From assembly GCA_023416965.1 (NCBI GenBank), contig JAEZGJ010000281.1, positions 1-33,906 on the forward strand: a DNA stretch of 33,906 nt. Reading direction: 5' to 3'. Shown piece after piece: positions 1 to 8,600 of this stretch. This DNA is from Pseudomonadota bacterium (lineage in GTDB: Bacteria; Pseudomonadota; Alphaproteobacteria; Rhizobiales; Phreatobacteraceae). A program made the position numbers and the translations under genes. The notes beneath the pieces were generated by a model. It did no database searches. It was not told the origin of the DNA and saw nothing but the letters and a program-made list of their open reading frames with translations. Each line of letters opens with the position of its first letter. The first letter of the stretch is position 1.

Positions 1-1
1 T

Positions 2-469
2 CCCGAGAGTGACGGGCTCAACCACGCCAACAACCCCATCTCCACCGCCACCATGCCACCGGTGGAAATTCTCGAGGCGGCCTATCCCGTCATGTTCACC
101 CAATGGGCGCTCAGGCCGGATTCCGGCGGTGAGGGCGCCCGGCGCGGCGGCCTCGGCGCCGTCTACGAGATCGAGGTGCTGGATGAACGCGGCGCCGAGG
201 TCTTCCTGCTCGGCGAGCGCGGCCGCTACGCGCCCTTCGGCGTCAATGGCGGCGGGGAGGGGGCGCTCAACCGGTTCTCGTGGGATGACGGGAAAGCCAC
301 CGGCACGCCGCCCATGGCCTCCAAGGTCACCGGCGTGAGGCTGCCGCAGGGCGGCCGCGTGAGGCTGGAGACGCCCGGCGGCGGCGGCTTCGGCGATCCG
401 GCCCTGCGCGATCCCGCCGCGCGCGAACGCGACCTCCGGCTCGGATATGTGACCGGAGCGAAGGCATGA
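2..469 (+). CDS. hyuB: Hydantoinase/oxoprolinase subunit B, C-terminal part
   Basis: This is the 3' end of a HyuB (hydantoinase B/oxoprolinase) protein; the reading frame is open from base 2, so the start lies upstream. The visible residues include the family's conserved segment SDGLNHANNPISTATMPPVE and a C-terminal glycine-rich stretch (ETPGGGGFGDP) typical of the end of HyuB. With HyuA the family carries out ATP-dependent opening of cyclic amides or ureides such as N-methylhydantoin, hydantoin or 5-oxoproline; some relatives are carboxylases. Roughly 155 residues of a usual 520-600 are present. It ends 235 bases before hyuA and is presumably cotranscribed with it. The true substrate cannot be read from the sequence. 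Confidence 0.9.
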   Translation, partial: PESDGLNHANNPISTATMPPVEILEAAYPVMFTQWALRPDSGGEGARRGGLGAVYEIEVLDERGAEVFLLGERGRYAPFGVNGGGEGALNRFSWDDGKATGTPPMASKVTGVRLPQGGRVRLETPGGGGFGDPALRDPAARERDLRLGYVTGAKA

Positions 470-497
470 GAATGGCTGCCGTCGCGTTGTTTTCAAA

Positions 498-644
498 CCC
501 CCCACCCCTGACCCCTCCCCGCCGCACGCGGGGGGAGGGGACGCGGGTAACCTCCGCGGTCGCGCGATCGAGGCCGCTTCGGTTCAGGACTCGGCACCAT
601 TCCCCTCCCCCCGCTTGCGGCGGGGAGGGGTCAGGGGTGGGGGG
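498..644. repeat. 44-bp near-perfect inverted repeat, REP/BIME-like pair
   Basis: Positions 498-541 and 601-644 are reverse complements over 44 bases with a single mismatch, separated by 59 bases. Each arm is itself an imperfect palindrome built from C-runs and G-runs around a GC-rich centre, so each could fold alone or pair with the other. An additional 8-base pairing is possible between 635-642 and 651-658. No open reading frame or target-site duplication is seen. It looks like a pair of oppositely oriented REP-type palindromes, or a small MITE-like element, inserted in the hyuB-hyuA gap. On the + strand it could act as a partial terminator or an RNA-stability structure. Confidence 0.85.
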
Positions 645-704
645 AGTGGTCCCCACCCATATCGATTCCTCCGCGGTCATGCGGACACACAGCAGGGCAT
701 GCCC

Positions 705-2750
705 ATGACCACCCTCGTCGGCGTCGATGTCGGTGGCACCTTCACCGACCTGTTCTTCCTCGACGAGGCCTCCGGGACCTTCCGCACGGCGAAGGTGCCG
801 TCGAACCGCGGCGACGAGGCGGTCGGGTTCCTCGAGGGCCTGAGGACCTTCGGCGCGCTCTCCGCCCTCGGCTCCATCGTCCACGGCACGACGGTCGGCA
901 CCAACGCCCTCCTGGAGCGCAAGGGCGCCCGCATCGGCGTCATCACCACCGCCGGCTTCCGCGACGTTCTGGAGATGCGACGCCGCGACCGCCGCAACAC
1001 CTGGGGCCTGTGGGGCGACTTCACCCCCATTGCCGACCGCGACCTGCGGGTGGAGGTCGCAGAGCGCACCCTCGCCGACGGCACGGTGCGCCGGGCCGTC
1101 GATCCGGCGGAGGTGGCGGCCGCCGCCGCACGTCTCGCCCAAGCCGGCGCGACGGCGCTCGCGATCATCTTCGTCAACGCCTATGCCAATCCCGCCAACG
1201 AGCGCGCTGCCGCCGCCGCGGCCCGTGCCGTCTGGCCGAATGAACATGTCTCCGTCTCCTCGGAGATCCTGCCCGAGATCCGCGAGTTCGAGCGCGCCTC
1301 CACCACGGCGCTCAACGCCTACCTGCAACCGGTGGTCGGCTCCTATCTCGCCAAGCTGGAACAGGCTCTGGCGGGCGAGGCCTTCTCCGGTGCCTTCCAC
1401 ATCGTCCAGTCGAACGGCGGCGTCATGTCGACCGCGACCGCCCGCCGCCTTCCCGTCCGCACCGCCCTGTCGGGGCCTGCGGCAGGCGTCATCGCCGCGG
1501 CCGCCATCTCCACCGCCGCCGGCTATCCCGACATCATCACCGGCGATCTCGGCGGCACCTCCTTCGACGTCTCGCTGATCGCCGGCGGGGAGGCGGCGCT
1601 GGCGGCGCAGACCACCATCGATTTCGGTCTCGTCATCCGCTCGCCGATGATCGAGATCACCACGATCGGCGCCGGTGGCGGCTCCATCGCCCGGGTCGAC
1701 CGCGGCGGCTTCCTGGAGGTCGGGCCCGAGAGCGCCGGCTCGCGCCCCGGTCCCGTCGCCTACGGCCAGGGCAACGACCGGCCGACCCTCACCGACGCCA
1801 ACATCGTCCTCGGCCGCATCAATGCCGAGCGCCCCATCGGCGGGAAGCTGGCACGCCTCGACGTGGAGGCGGCGCGGCGGGCGCTGGCGATCCACGTCGG
1901 CGAGCCGCTCGGCCTCACGCCCGAGGCGGCGGCGGAGGCCGTGGTGCGCGTCGCCGACGCCCGCATGGCCGGCGCCATCCGCCTCGTCTCGGTGGAGCGC
2001 GGCCACGACCCCGCGACCTTCGCCTTCGTCCCCTTCGGCGGCGGCGGCGCGCTCCATGCCGGCGCGCTCATCGCCGATATCGGCCTGAAGGCGGCGCTGG
2101 TGCCGCGCTTTCCCGGCGTCACCTCGGCCATGGGCTGCGTGATGGCAGACATCCGCCACGACCAGGTGCAGACGCTGAACCTCGCCCTCGACGGCCTCGA
2201 CGCCGAAGCCCTCGACCGCCGCATGGCGGAGGAGGGGGCGGCGGCGCATGCCGTCGTCGCCGGTGCGGGCTTAACCGTCGGGCGCATCGACGTCGCCTTC
2301 GAACTCGACATGCACTATCTCGGGCAGACGCATACGGTGGCGGTGCCGCTGCCGGTGAGACTGGCGGAGGGACGCACCGGCGTCACCGCGGCCATCGTCC
2401 GGACGGCCTTCGAGGCCGCCTATTCGCGCGCCTTCTCCCGGCTCCTCCCCGGCCTTGGCATCCGCATCGTCAACCTGCGCACCGCCGCCATCGGCCGGCG
2501 ACCCGCCATCGACCTCATGGCGCTGGCGCCGCCGGCCTCCGCCACGGTCGCGGGCGCCCGCACGGGAACGCGGCCGGTCTGGTTCGGCGGCTGGCGTGAG
2601 GCGGCGGTCTTCTCTCGCCTCGACCTGCCGGTGGATGCGATGGTGGAAGGCCCCGCCGTGCTGGAACAGCCCGACGCGACCATCCTCGTGCCGCCGGGCC
2701 AGCGGGCGCGCGTCGACCGTTTCGGCAACCTCGTCATGGAGCGCCTGTGA
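705..2750 (+). CDS. hyuA: Hydantoinase/oxoprolinase subunit A
   Basis: HyuA-family protein of 681 residues, a normal length for the family. The N-terminal phosphate-binding segment DVGGTFTD (residues 8-15) and a second actin-like motif GDLGGTSFD (about residue 280) mark the ATPase fold. Family members use ATP, with HyuB, to open lactam or hydantoin rings in the cytoplasm. The start at 705 is preferred because AGCAGGG (691-697) lies 7 bases upstream; an in-frame ATG at 699 is too close to it. The gene follows hyuB after a repeat-filled gap, and its stop overlaps the next gene's GTG by four bases. The substrate is unknown: N-methylhydantoin, hydantoin, oxoproline or another cyclic amide are all possible. 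Confidence 0.93.
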   Translation: MTTLVGVDVGGTFTDLFFLDEASGTFRTAKVPSNRGDEAVGFLEGLRTFGALSALGSIVHGTTVGTNALLERKGARIGVITTAGFRDVLEMRRRDRRNTWGLWGDFTPIADRDLRVEVAERTLADGTVRRAVDPAEVAAAAARLAQAGATALAIIFVNAYANPANERAAAAAARAVWPNEHVSVSSEILPEIREFERASTTALNAYLQPVVGSYLAKLEQALAGEAFSGAFHIVQSNGGVMSTATARRLPVRTALSGPAAGVIAAAAISTAAGYPDIITGDLGGTSFDVSLIAGGEAALAAQTTIDFGLVIRSPMIEITTIGAGGGSIARVDRGGFLEVGPESAGSRPGPVAYGQGNDRPTLTDANIVLGRINAERPIGGKLARLDVEAARRALAIHVGEPLGLTPEAAAEAVVRVADARMAGAIRLVSVERGHDPATFAFVPFGGGGALHAGALIADIGLKAALVPRFPGVTSAMGCVMADIRHDQVQTLNLALDGLDAEALDRRMAEEGAAAHAVVAGAGLTVGRIDVAFELDMHYLGQTHTVAVPLPVRLAEGRTGVTAAIVRTAFEAAYSRAFSRLLPGLGIRIVNLRTAAIGRRPAIDLMALAPPASATVAGARTGTRPVWFGGWREAAVFSRLDLPVDAMVEGPAVLEQPDATILVPPGQRARVDRFGNLVMERL

Positions 2751-3346
2751 TATACCTCACCCGCACCGCGCTGCTCGTCTGCGACCTGCAGAACGACTTC
2801 CTCCATCCGGACGGCGCCTATGGCCGGGCCGGCCAGTCGGCCCCCGAGATCGCGGTGCTGCCCGAGCGCCTGAAGCCGCTGGCGCAGTTGATCCGGACGA
2901 AGGGCGGCTGGATCGTCTCGACACATTTCACGCTGGTGCCGGGGAAGGGAGGCGAGCCCTTCATCTCCGACCACCTCAGGACATTGCGCCCCTTCCTGAA
3001 GAAAGGCGACTTCGTGCCGGGCTCCTGGGGCCACGACACGGTCGACGCGCTGCAGCCGGTCGACATCAGGGTGGAGAAGGTCGCCTATTCCGCCTTCTAC
3101 ATGTCGCGCCTCGAATGGGTGCTGAGGAAGGCGGGGATCGAGACGCTGCTCGCCTGCGGCATCGTCACCAATGGCGGCGTCGCCTCCACCGTGCGCGACG
3201 CTCATGTGCGCGAATTCCACGTCACGGTGATCGCTGACGGCTGCGCCGCCTTCTCCCCGCAGGTGCACGAGGAGGCGCTGGCGGGATTGAGGCCGGTGGC
3301 GCGGATCGCCACGGTGGCGGAGCTGATGGCGGAGATCGGCGGGTGA
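2747..3346 (+). CDS. Isochorismatase-family (cysteine hydrolase-like) protein lacking the catalytic Cys
   Basis: A 199-residue protein of the isochorismatase/N-carbamoylsarcosine amidase fold. The aspartate of the usual triad is D13 in VCDLQNDF and the lysine is K111 in VEKVAYSAF. The third motif reads TNGGVASTVRDA, so Gly144 stands where cysteine hydrolases of the TNxCVxxTxRDA type carry the nucleophile; a cysteine occurs seven residues earlier (C137). The GTG start at 2747 overlaps the hyuA stop (GTGA), showing tight translational coupling. By context one would expect an N-carbamoyl amidase acting after HyuAB. The missing cysteine argues instead for a non-thiol hydrolase of the isochorismatase type, a binding role, or a changed reaction. 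The fold is clear; the reaction is not. Confidence 0.88.
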   Translation: MIYLTRTALLVCDLQNDFLHPDGAYGRAGQSAPEIAVLPERLKPLAQLIRTKGGWIVSTHFTLVPGKGGEPFISDHLRTLRPFLKKGDFVPGSWGHDTVDALQPVDIRVEKVAYSAFYMSRLEWVLRKAGIETLLACGIVTNGGVASTVRDAHVREFHVTVIADGCAAFSPQVHEEALAGLRPVARIATVAELMAEIGG

Positions 3347-3353
3347 GGGTCTC

Positions 3354-4757
3354 ATGTCCCGCATCCTGACCGACGACCTTCCCTTCGACCTGGCCGTTCC
3401 CGTCGCCATCGTCGGAGGCGGCGCGGCCGGTCTCTGCGCGGCGCTGGCCGCGAAGGAGGCCGGCGCCGATCCGGTCGTCTTCGAGCGCGATGCCCTGCCG
3501 CAGGGATCGACCGCCCTCTCGGCCGGGCTGATCCCGGCGCCGGGCACGGCCGCCCAACGTGCCGCCGGCATCGCCGACAGCGTCGCGTCCTTCGCCGCCG
3601 ACATCCAGGCCACGGCGCATGGCGCCGCCGACCCGGTCGTGCTGTGCGCCGTCACCGAAGGAGCCGGCCCCGCCATCGACTGGCTGACCGAGCGCCACGG
3701 CCTCGCCTTCACAGTCGTCGCCGACTTCTCCTATCCCGGCCATTCCGCCCGGCGCATGCACGGGCTCGCCTCCCGCTCCGGGGCTGAACTCATCGACCGG
3801 CTGCGTACCGCCGCAGAGGCCGCCGGCATCGACATCGTCACCGGGGCCCATGTCACGGCGCTCGTCGTCGGCGAGGGCGGGCGCATTCGCGGGCTCGTCG
3901 TCAGCCGCCCGGACGGCGCGCAGGAGCGCATCGGCTGCGACGCCCTCGTCCTTGCCTGCAACGGCTATGGCGGCAACCGCGCCCTCGTCGCCGAGCACAT
4001 TCCGGTCCTGAAGGACGCGCTCTATTTCGGCCATCCGGGCAACCAGGGCGACGCCGTCCTGTGGGGGCGGGCACTCGGCGCCGAGTTGCGCCACGTGGGT
4101 GGCCACCAGGGCCACGGCTCCGTCGCCCACCCCCACGGCCTCCTCGTCACCTGGGCGGTGATCATGGAGGGCGGGTTCCAGATCGACGCGGCGGGCGGAC
4201 GCTTCTGGAACGAGGCCTCCGGATATTCGGAGGCGGCCCTCGCCGTGCTCGGCCGGCCCGGAGGCATCGCCTTCGACATTTTCGACGAACGCATCGCCGC
4301 CATCGCCCGTCAGTTCGAGGACTTCCGCCGGGCAGAGGCCGCCGGTGCCGTTCTTCAAGCTGAATCGATGGATGAACTGGCGCACCGCCTCAGCATTCCG
4401 CCACAAGTGATTCGCGCGACTCTCGAATCGGTCTCCGAGTTCAAGCGCCGTCGAGCCACCGACGCCTTCGGGCGCGACTGGGCCGGCGTCACCGATCTTG
4501 CCCCGCCCTACCGCGCCGTGAAGGTCACCGGCGCGCTGTTCCACACCCAGGGTGGCCTCGCCGTGGACGGGCACGCCCGGGTGCTGCGGCCGGGGGGCGA
4601 GGCGCTCCCCAATCTTCTCGCGGCTGGTGGCGCCGCCGTGGGGGTGTCGGGGCCCGAAGCCTCCGGCTATCTTTCCGGCAACGGGCTTCTGACCGCGGTG
4701 GTGCTGGGACGCATCGCCGGGGGGGAGGCGGCCCGTCTCGCGTCTGCCGAACCCTGA
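3354..4757 (+). CDS. FAD-dependent oxidoreductase, fumarate reductase/ketosteroid dehydrogenase-like
   Basis: A 467-residue flavoprotein of the FAD-binding-2 (PF00890-type) family. The dinucleotide-binding motif VAIVGGGAAGLCAA (residues 17-30) is followed by the family's acidic end of strand 2 (VVFERD). The C-terminal flavin-closing segment GGAAVGVSG and ASGYLSGNGLL resembles fumarate reductase flavoproteins. There is no signal peptide and no heme-binding CxxCH, so it is probably a cytoplasmic enzyme that oxidises or reduces a C-C bond next to a carbonyl. It begins 7 bases after the previous stop with GGTGAGGG as ribosome binding site and sits inside the hyu operon. It is not a DAO-type sarcosine oxidase. 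The electron partner and substrate are unknown. Confidence 0.85.
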   Translation: MSRILTDDLPFDLAVPVAIVGGGAAGLCAALAAKEAGADPVVFERDALPQGSTALSAGLIPAPGTAAQRAAGIADSVASFAADIQATAHGAADPVVLCAVTEGAGPAIDWLTERHGLAFTVVADFSYPGHSARRMHGLASRSGAELIDRLRTAAEAAGIDIVTGAHVTALVVGEGGRIRGLVVSRPDGAQERIGCDALVLACNGYGGNRALVAEHIPVLKDALYFGHPGNQGDAVLWGRALGAELRHVGGHQGHGSVAHPHGLLVTWAVIMEGGFQIDAAGGRFWNEASGYSEAALAVLGRPGGIAFDIFDERIAAIARQFEDFRRAEAAGAVLQAESMDELAHRLSIPPQVIRATLESVSEFKRRRATDAFGRDWAGVTDLAPPYRAVKVTGALFHTQGGLAVDGHARVLRPGGEALPNLLAAGGAAVGVSGPEASGYLSGNGLLTAVVLGRIAGGEAARLASAEP

Positions 4758-4765
4758 GAGCCCTC

Positions 4766-6691
4766 ATGCCCGTCGACCTCGAGGCCCTGAAGCCCCTTCT
4801 CGCCCGCGTGCGCGCGACGCCTCCGGCCAAGATCGCCGACGGCTGGATGGAAGCCGCCTGTCCCGGCGCCTCCGCCGCAGACAGGGAGCGTATTGCGGCC
4901 GCCCTCGCTGCGGTGCCCGAACCCTCCTTCTTGCCCGACGCCTCCCGCATTCCCGCGCTGCAGAAGATCCTGCGGAAGGAGAAGCTCGCCGCCTTTCTCG
5001 TGCCGCGGGCCGACGAGCACCAGGGCGAATATCTGGTGGCCCGCGCCGAGCGGCTGCGCTGGCTCACCGGTTTCACCGGCTCGGCCGGCTTCGTCATCGT
5101 CCTGCAGAAGGAGGCCGCGCTCTTCGTCGACGGCCGCTACACGCTGCAGGCGCCTGCCGAGACCGACGCCTCGGTCATCGAGTGCCGCCACTTCAAGAAG
5201 CCGCCGGCCATTGAATGGCTGACGGGCAAGGTGAAGGCGGGCGACCGCGTCGGCTTCGACCCGCGCGTGACGCCGGTGAAGGAGGCCGAGCGCTGGCGCG
5301 ACGCTCTCGCCAAGGCCGGGGCCGAGCTCGTCGGCGTCGACCGGAACCCGATCGACGCCATCTGGACCGACCAGCCCGGCGATCCCTTCTCCGCCGTGCA
5401 CGCCCAGCCGCTGAAATATGCTGGCGAGGCGAGCGCCGACAAACGTGTGCGGCTCGGCCAGGAGATCTCCGCCCGCGGCGCGAAGGCGGCGGTGCTGAAC
5501 CAGCTCGATTCCATCGCCTGGCTGCTCAATGTCCGCGGCGGCGATACCCCGGCGACGCCGCTCGTCCAGAGCTTCCTCATCCTCGCCGACGACGGCCACG
5601 CCACATGGTTCGTCGATCAGGCGAAGTTCACGGCCGGCCTCGCCGCCCATCTCGGCAATGGCGTCACCGTCAGGCCCATCGAAGCCTTCGGCGACGGCCT
5701 GAAGGAACTGGCGGGCAAGCCCGTCACCATCGAGCCGGAAACGGCCACCGCCTGGATCGCCGACCGGCTGACGGCGGCGGGCGCCACCCTGGTTCACGGC
5801 GCCGATCCCTCCGTCCTGCCCAAGGCGCGCAAGAACCCGGTCGAGCTCGCCGGCACGCGCAAGGCCCACCTGCGCGACGGTGCCGCCATGGCCCGCTTCC
5901 TCCACTGGATCGATCGCGAGGCGGCAGGGCAGGGGGAACTCGCCGTCATGGCCAAGCTCGAGGAAATCCGCGGCGCCGACCCGCTGCACCGGGGTGCGAG
6001 CTTCACAACCATCGCCGGGGCCGGCTCCAACGGCGCCATCGTCCACTACCGGTCCTCGCCGGCGACGGAGCGGACGGTGGAGAAGGGCACGTTCCTGCTG
6101 GTCGATTCCGGCGCCCAGTATGTCGACGGCACCACCGACATCACCCGCACCATCGCTGTCGGCAGGATGCCGAAGCGGCTGAGGGAGCACTACACCCTGG
6201 TGCTCAAGGGTCACATCGCGGTCGCCACCGCCCGCTTCCCCAAGGGGACGGGCGGCATCGCCCTCGACGGCTTCGCCCGCCGCGCCCTCTGGCAGGCCGG
6301 CCTCGACTTCGACCACGGCACCGGCCACGGCGTCGGCGTCTATCTTGGCGTGCACGAGGGGCCGGCGCGCATTTCCCCCCTGTCACAGGTACCGCTGGAG
6401 CCGGGCATGATCCTGTCCAACGAGCCGGGCTATTACGAAACCGGGTCGCACGGGATCCGGCTGGAGAACCTCGTCGTGGTCACCGAAAGCGCCATGCCGG
6501 GCTTCCTCGAATTCGAGACCATCACCTTCTGCCCCTTCGACCGCCGTGCCATCGTGACGAGCCTGCTGACGGCCGCGGAGCGCGACTGGCTCGACCGGTA
6601 TCACGCGCGAACCTGGCGGCTGCTGCAGCCGCGCGTAAGCGGAGCGGACCGTGCCTGGCTGAAGCGGATGACCGCGCCGCTTCCCCGATAA
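4766..6691 (+). CDS. pepP: Xaa-Pro aminopeptidase (M24B family)
   Basis: A 641-residue metallopeptidase that removes the N-terminal residue from peptides with proline in position two. It has two creatinase-like N-terminal domains (about 60-360) and a pita-bread catalytic domain. Metal ligands are visible as D447 and D458 (VDSG...TTDITRT), H521 (GTGHGVG), E553 (SNEPGYY) and E567 (IRLENL). The 14-residue spacing of the last two matches the eukaryotic cytosolic XPNPEP1 type rather than E. coli PepP. The first ~60 residues, before the creatinase-like domain, look like an extension. It starts 8 bases after the flavoprotein stop, so it is the likely last gene of the hyu operon, and may process peptides or an amide substrate. 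Confidence 0.92.
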   Translation: MPVDLEALKPLLARVRATPPAKIADGWMEAACPGASAADRERIAAALAAVPEPSFLPDASRIPALQKILRKEKLAAFLVPRADEHQGEYLVARAERLRWLTGFTGSAGFVIVLQKEAALFVDGRYTLQAPAETDASVIECRHFKKPPAIEWLTGKVKAGDRVGFDPRVTPVKEAERWRDALAKAGAELVGVDRNPIDAIWTDQPGDPFSAVHAQPLKYAGEASADKRVRLGQEISARGAKAAVLNQLDSIAWLLNVRGGDTPATPLVQSFLILADDGHATWFVDQAKFTAGLAAHLGNGVTVRPIEAFGDGLKELAGKPVTIEPETATAWIADRLTAAGATLVHGADPSVLPKARKNPVELAGTRKAHLRDGAAMARFLHWIDREAAGQGELAVMAKLEEIRGADPLHRGASFTTIAGAGSNGAIVHYRSSPATERTVEKGTFLLVDSGAQYVDGTTDITRTIAVGRMPKRLREHYTLVLKGHIAVATARFPKGTGGIALDGFARRALWQAGLDFDHGTGHGVGVYLGVHEGPARISPLSQVPLEPGMILSNEPGYYETGSHGIRLENLVVVTESAMPGFLEFETITFCPFDRRAIVTSLLTAAERDWLDRYHARTWRLLQPRVSGADRAWLKRMTAPLPR

Positions 6692-6827
6692 TGGCGGCGG
6701 AAGGCCCGGATGACGTTGGGGAATGGCGAATTTCTGCGGCATTTTATGCAAATGGGCGGTGATCGGGTACCTTTTGTTAATCGCATCTCCCCAATGGTTT
6801 TGGCCGATGCAACACGCCGGGGCTGCC

Positions 6828-8531
6828 ATGCGATTTTTATCCCGCCTTCCTCTCGCTGCCAGGGTCGCGGCCCTGTCGGCCTTCATGATCGCCGCCGTCG
6901 CGCTGGGCGCCGGCTTCTACGCGCTCTCGCAGATCGACATCCGGATGGCCGAGATCGTCGAGGGCCAGGTGATGGATCGCAGCATCCACATGAGCCGCGC
7001 CGCCGAGCTCGCCCTGCCCGATGGCAAGATGGACCGGGCCGGCGACTCCGGCCCTGTGCTGCGGATCCGTGCCAAGGCGCTGCCGGCCGAGGGTGACCAC
7101 AGCATCGTCGATCACGCCGCCGACGGCTCCTCCCTGTTCCGCCGCGACCCCGCCACCGGCGACCTCATCCGCATGTCTTCCTCCGTCAAGGACCAGCAGG
7201 GCAACCGGGTCATCGGCTCGCGCATTCCCGCCTCCTCGCCCATCGCCCAGGCCGTCGGCCGCGGCGAGGTCCTCACCGACTACATCACCGTCGGCGGCAT
7301 CCCCCGCATCGCCCGTTACGTCCCCATCGTCACCCACGACAACAAGGTGCTCGGCGCCATCGGCGCGGGCATCTCCAAGGCCAATGCCGACGCCTCCGCG
7401 GCGAGCATGCGCCAGGGCGTGATCATCTCGCTGGCGCTGCTGGCGGTGCTCGCGACCGTCGGCGTCTTCGCCATGCTGACCTATTTCCTGAAGCCCGTTC
7501 GCGAGGCCGCCGACGCCATCAACGGCCTCGCGGAGGAGCGTCCGGTGGACATGACCCGCCATGCCGGCCGCCAGGACGAGATCGGCCTCATCGCGCGTGC
7601 CGTCGACGGGCTCGCCCGCAGCCTCGCCGAGAGGGCCCAGATGCGGGCGACGGAAGAGCAGCGCGGCGCGGCCGAGAGCGCGCGCCGCACCGCGATGGAA
7701 CAGGCGGTCGCGCAGTTCGACTCCGCCATCGGCTCTGTCATCGATCGCGTGGCCTCCCGCGCCGTTGCGGTCACCGGAGCCACCGGGACGGTCAATGCCG
7801 CCGGCGAGGCGGCAGAGGCTGGCGTCCGCGAGACGGTCCAGGCCACCGAGGAGACGCTCCACCGCGTCACCGGCATTGCCGGCGCCACCGAGGAGCTCAA
7901 CGCCGCCATCGTCGAGATCCGGCGCCAGACGGAGGAGGCCATGAGGGTCTCCACCGAGGCGACCCAGGCGGTGGAATCGGCCGCCGCCGACGTTTCCGGC
8001 CTCGCCGCCATGGGCGAGAAGATCGGTGCCGTGGTGGAACTGATCCGAGCCATCGCCGAGCAGACCAATCTGCTCGCCCTGAACGCCACCATCGAGGCGG
8101 CCCGCGCCGGCGAGGCCGGCAAGGGCTTCGCCGTGGTTGCCCAGGAGGTCAAGCAGCTCGCCTCGCAGACCGCCCGCGCCACCGAGGACATTGCCGCGCA
8201 GGTCGCCTCCATCCAGCAGGCGACCGGCCGCAGCGTCTCCTCCATGGGCGGCATCACCGAGACCGTGGTCCGCATGCGGCGCGCCAGCGATGCGATCTCC
8301 ACCGCCATCGACCAGCAGGCCCAGGCGACCCAGGAAATCGGCGTCAGCGTCGAGGGCACGGCCGCGGTCGCCCAGACCGCCGGCACGTCCATCGCCACCG
8401 TCTCCGAACGCCTCAAGGCGACCGGTTCTGCCGTCGGCGCCCTCAATGACGTCGCCAGGGGCCTGGAAACCGACATTGCCGGCCTGCGCCAAGCGGTCGG
8501 CGCCTTCCTCGCCGAGGTCAAGGCAGCCTGA
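6828..8531 (+). CDS. Methyl-accepting chemotaxis protein with periplasmic Cache-like sensor
   Basis: A 567-residue transducer. TM1 (about 12-34) and TM2 (about 187-210) enclose a ~150-residue periplasmic domain containing a Cache-type stretch (ITVGGIPRIARYVPIV). A HAMP linker follows (about 211-265), then the coiled-coil signalling domain with the conserved hairpin tip around 407-445 (EQTNLLALNATIEAARAGEA). ATG 6828 is chosen because it places MRFLSRLPLAARVAA directly before TM1; upstream in-frame starts would add a W/C-rich leader. It has no ATP- or DNA-binding parts. The gene sits between two sets of amide hydrolases, so it may sense their substrate or product, but the ligand cannot be read. 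It ends at a strong hairpin. Confidence 0.95.
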   Translation: MRFLSRLPLAARVAALSAFMIAAVALGAGFYALSQIDIRMAEIVEGQVMDRSIHMSRAAELALPDGKMDRAGDSGPVLRIRAKALPAEGDHSIVDHAADGSSLFRRDPATGDLIRMSSSVKDQQGNRVIGSRIPASSPIAQAVGRGEVLTDYITVGGIPRIARYVPIVTHDNKVLGAIGAGISKANADASAASMRQGVIISLALLAVLATVGVFAMLTYFLKPVREAADAINGLAEERPVDMTRHAGRQDEIGLIARAVDGLARSLAERAQMRATEEQRGAAESARRTAMEQAVAQFDSAIGSVIDRVASRAVAVTGATGTVNAAGEAAEAGVRETVQATEETLHRVTGIAGATEELNAAIVEIRRQTEEAMRVSTEATQAVESAAADVSGLAAMGEKIGAVVELIRAIAEQTNLLALNATIEAARAGEAGKGFAVVAQEVKQLASQTARATEDIAAQVASIQQATGRSVSSMGGITETVVRMRRASDAISTAIDQQAQATQEIGVSVEGTAAVAQTAGTSIATVSERLKATGSAVGALNDVARGLETDIAGLRQAVGAFLAEVKAA

Positions 8532-8557
8532 TATCGGACCCGTTCCGGAACGCACTG

Positions 8558-8582
8558 AATGGCCGGGCTCCGCCCGGCCATT
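8558..8582. terminator. Bidirectional hairpin terminator between MCP and amidase genes
   Basis: A perfect 11-base stem (8558-8568 with 8572-8582) and a 3-base loop lie between the convergent MCP stop (8531) and the amidase stop (8601). The arms are AATGGCCGGGC and its complement, so the stem begins and ends with A/T pairs. On the + strand it is followed by TTGCCGTTTC, a weak T-tract. Its position suits termination from both sides. Confidence 0.75.
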
Positions 8583-8600
8583 GCCGTTTCAGGGGGTGGC

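Noticed and set aside
327..2249. 640-codon open frame on the - strand opposite hyuA
   Set aside because: Its translation is Arg/Gly/Asp-rich low-complexity sequence with no domain and it mirrors the hyuA codon pattern; high GC content creates such antisense frames.
4667..6355. 562-codon open frame on the - strand opposite pepP
   Set aside because: The + strand gene has all M24 ligands; the antisense product has no recognisable motif and no ribosome binding site.
6784..6810. Possible flagellar sigma-28 promoter (GCCGATGC at 6803-6810) before the chemoreceptor gene
   Set aside because: The -10-like octamer partly matches, but no TAAA-type -35 is found at the needed 15-base spacing; the nearest TTAA is about 22 bases away.
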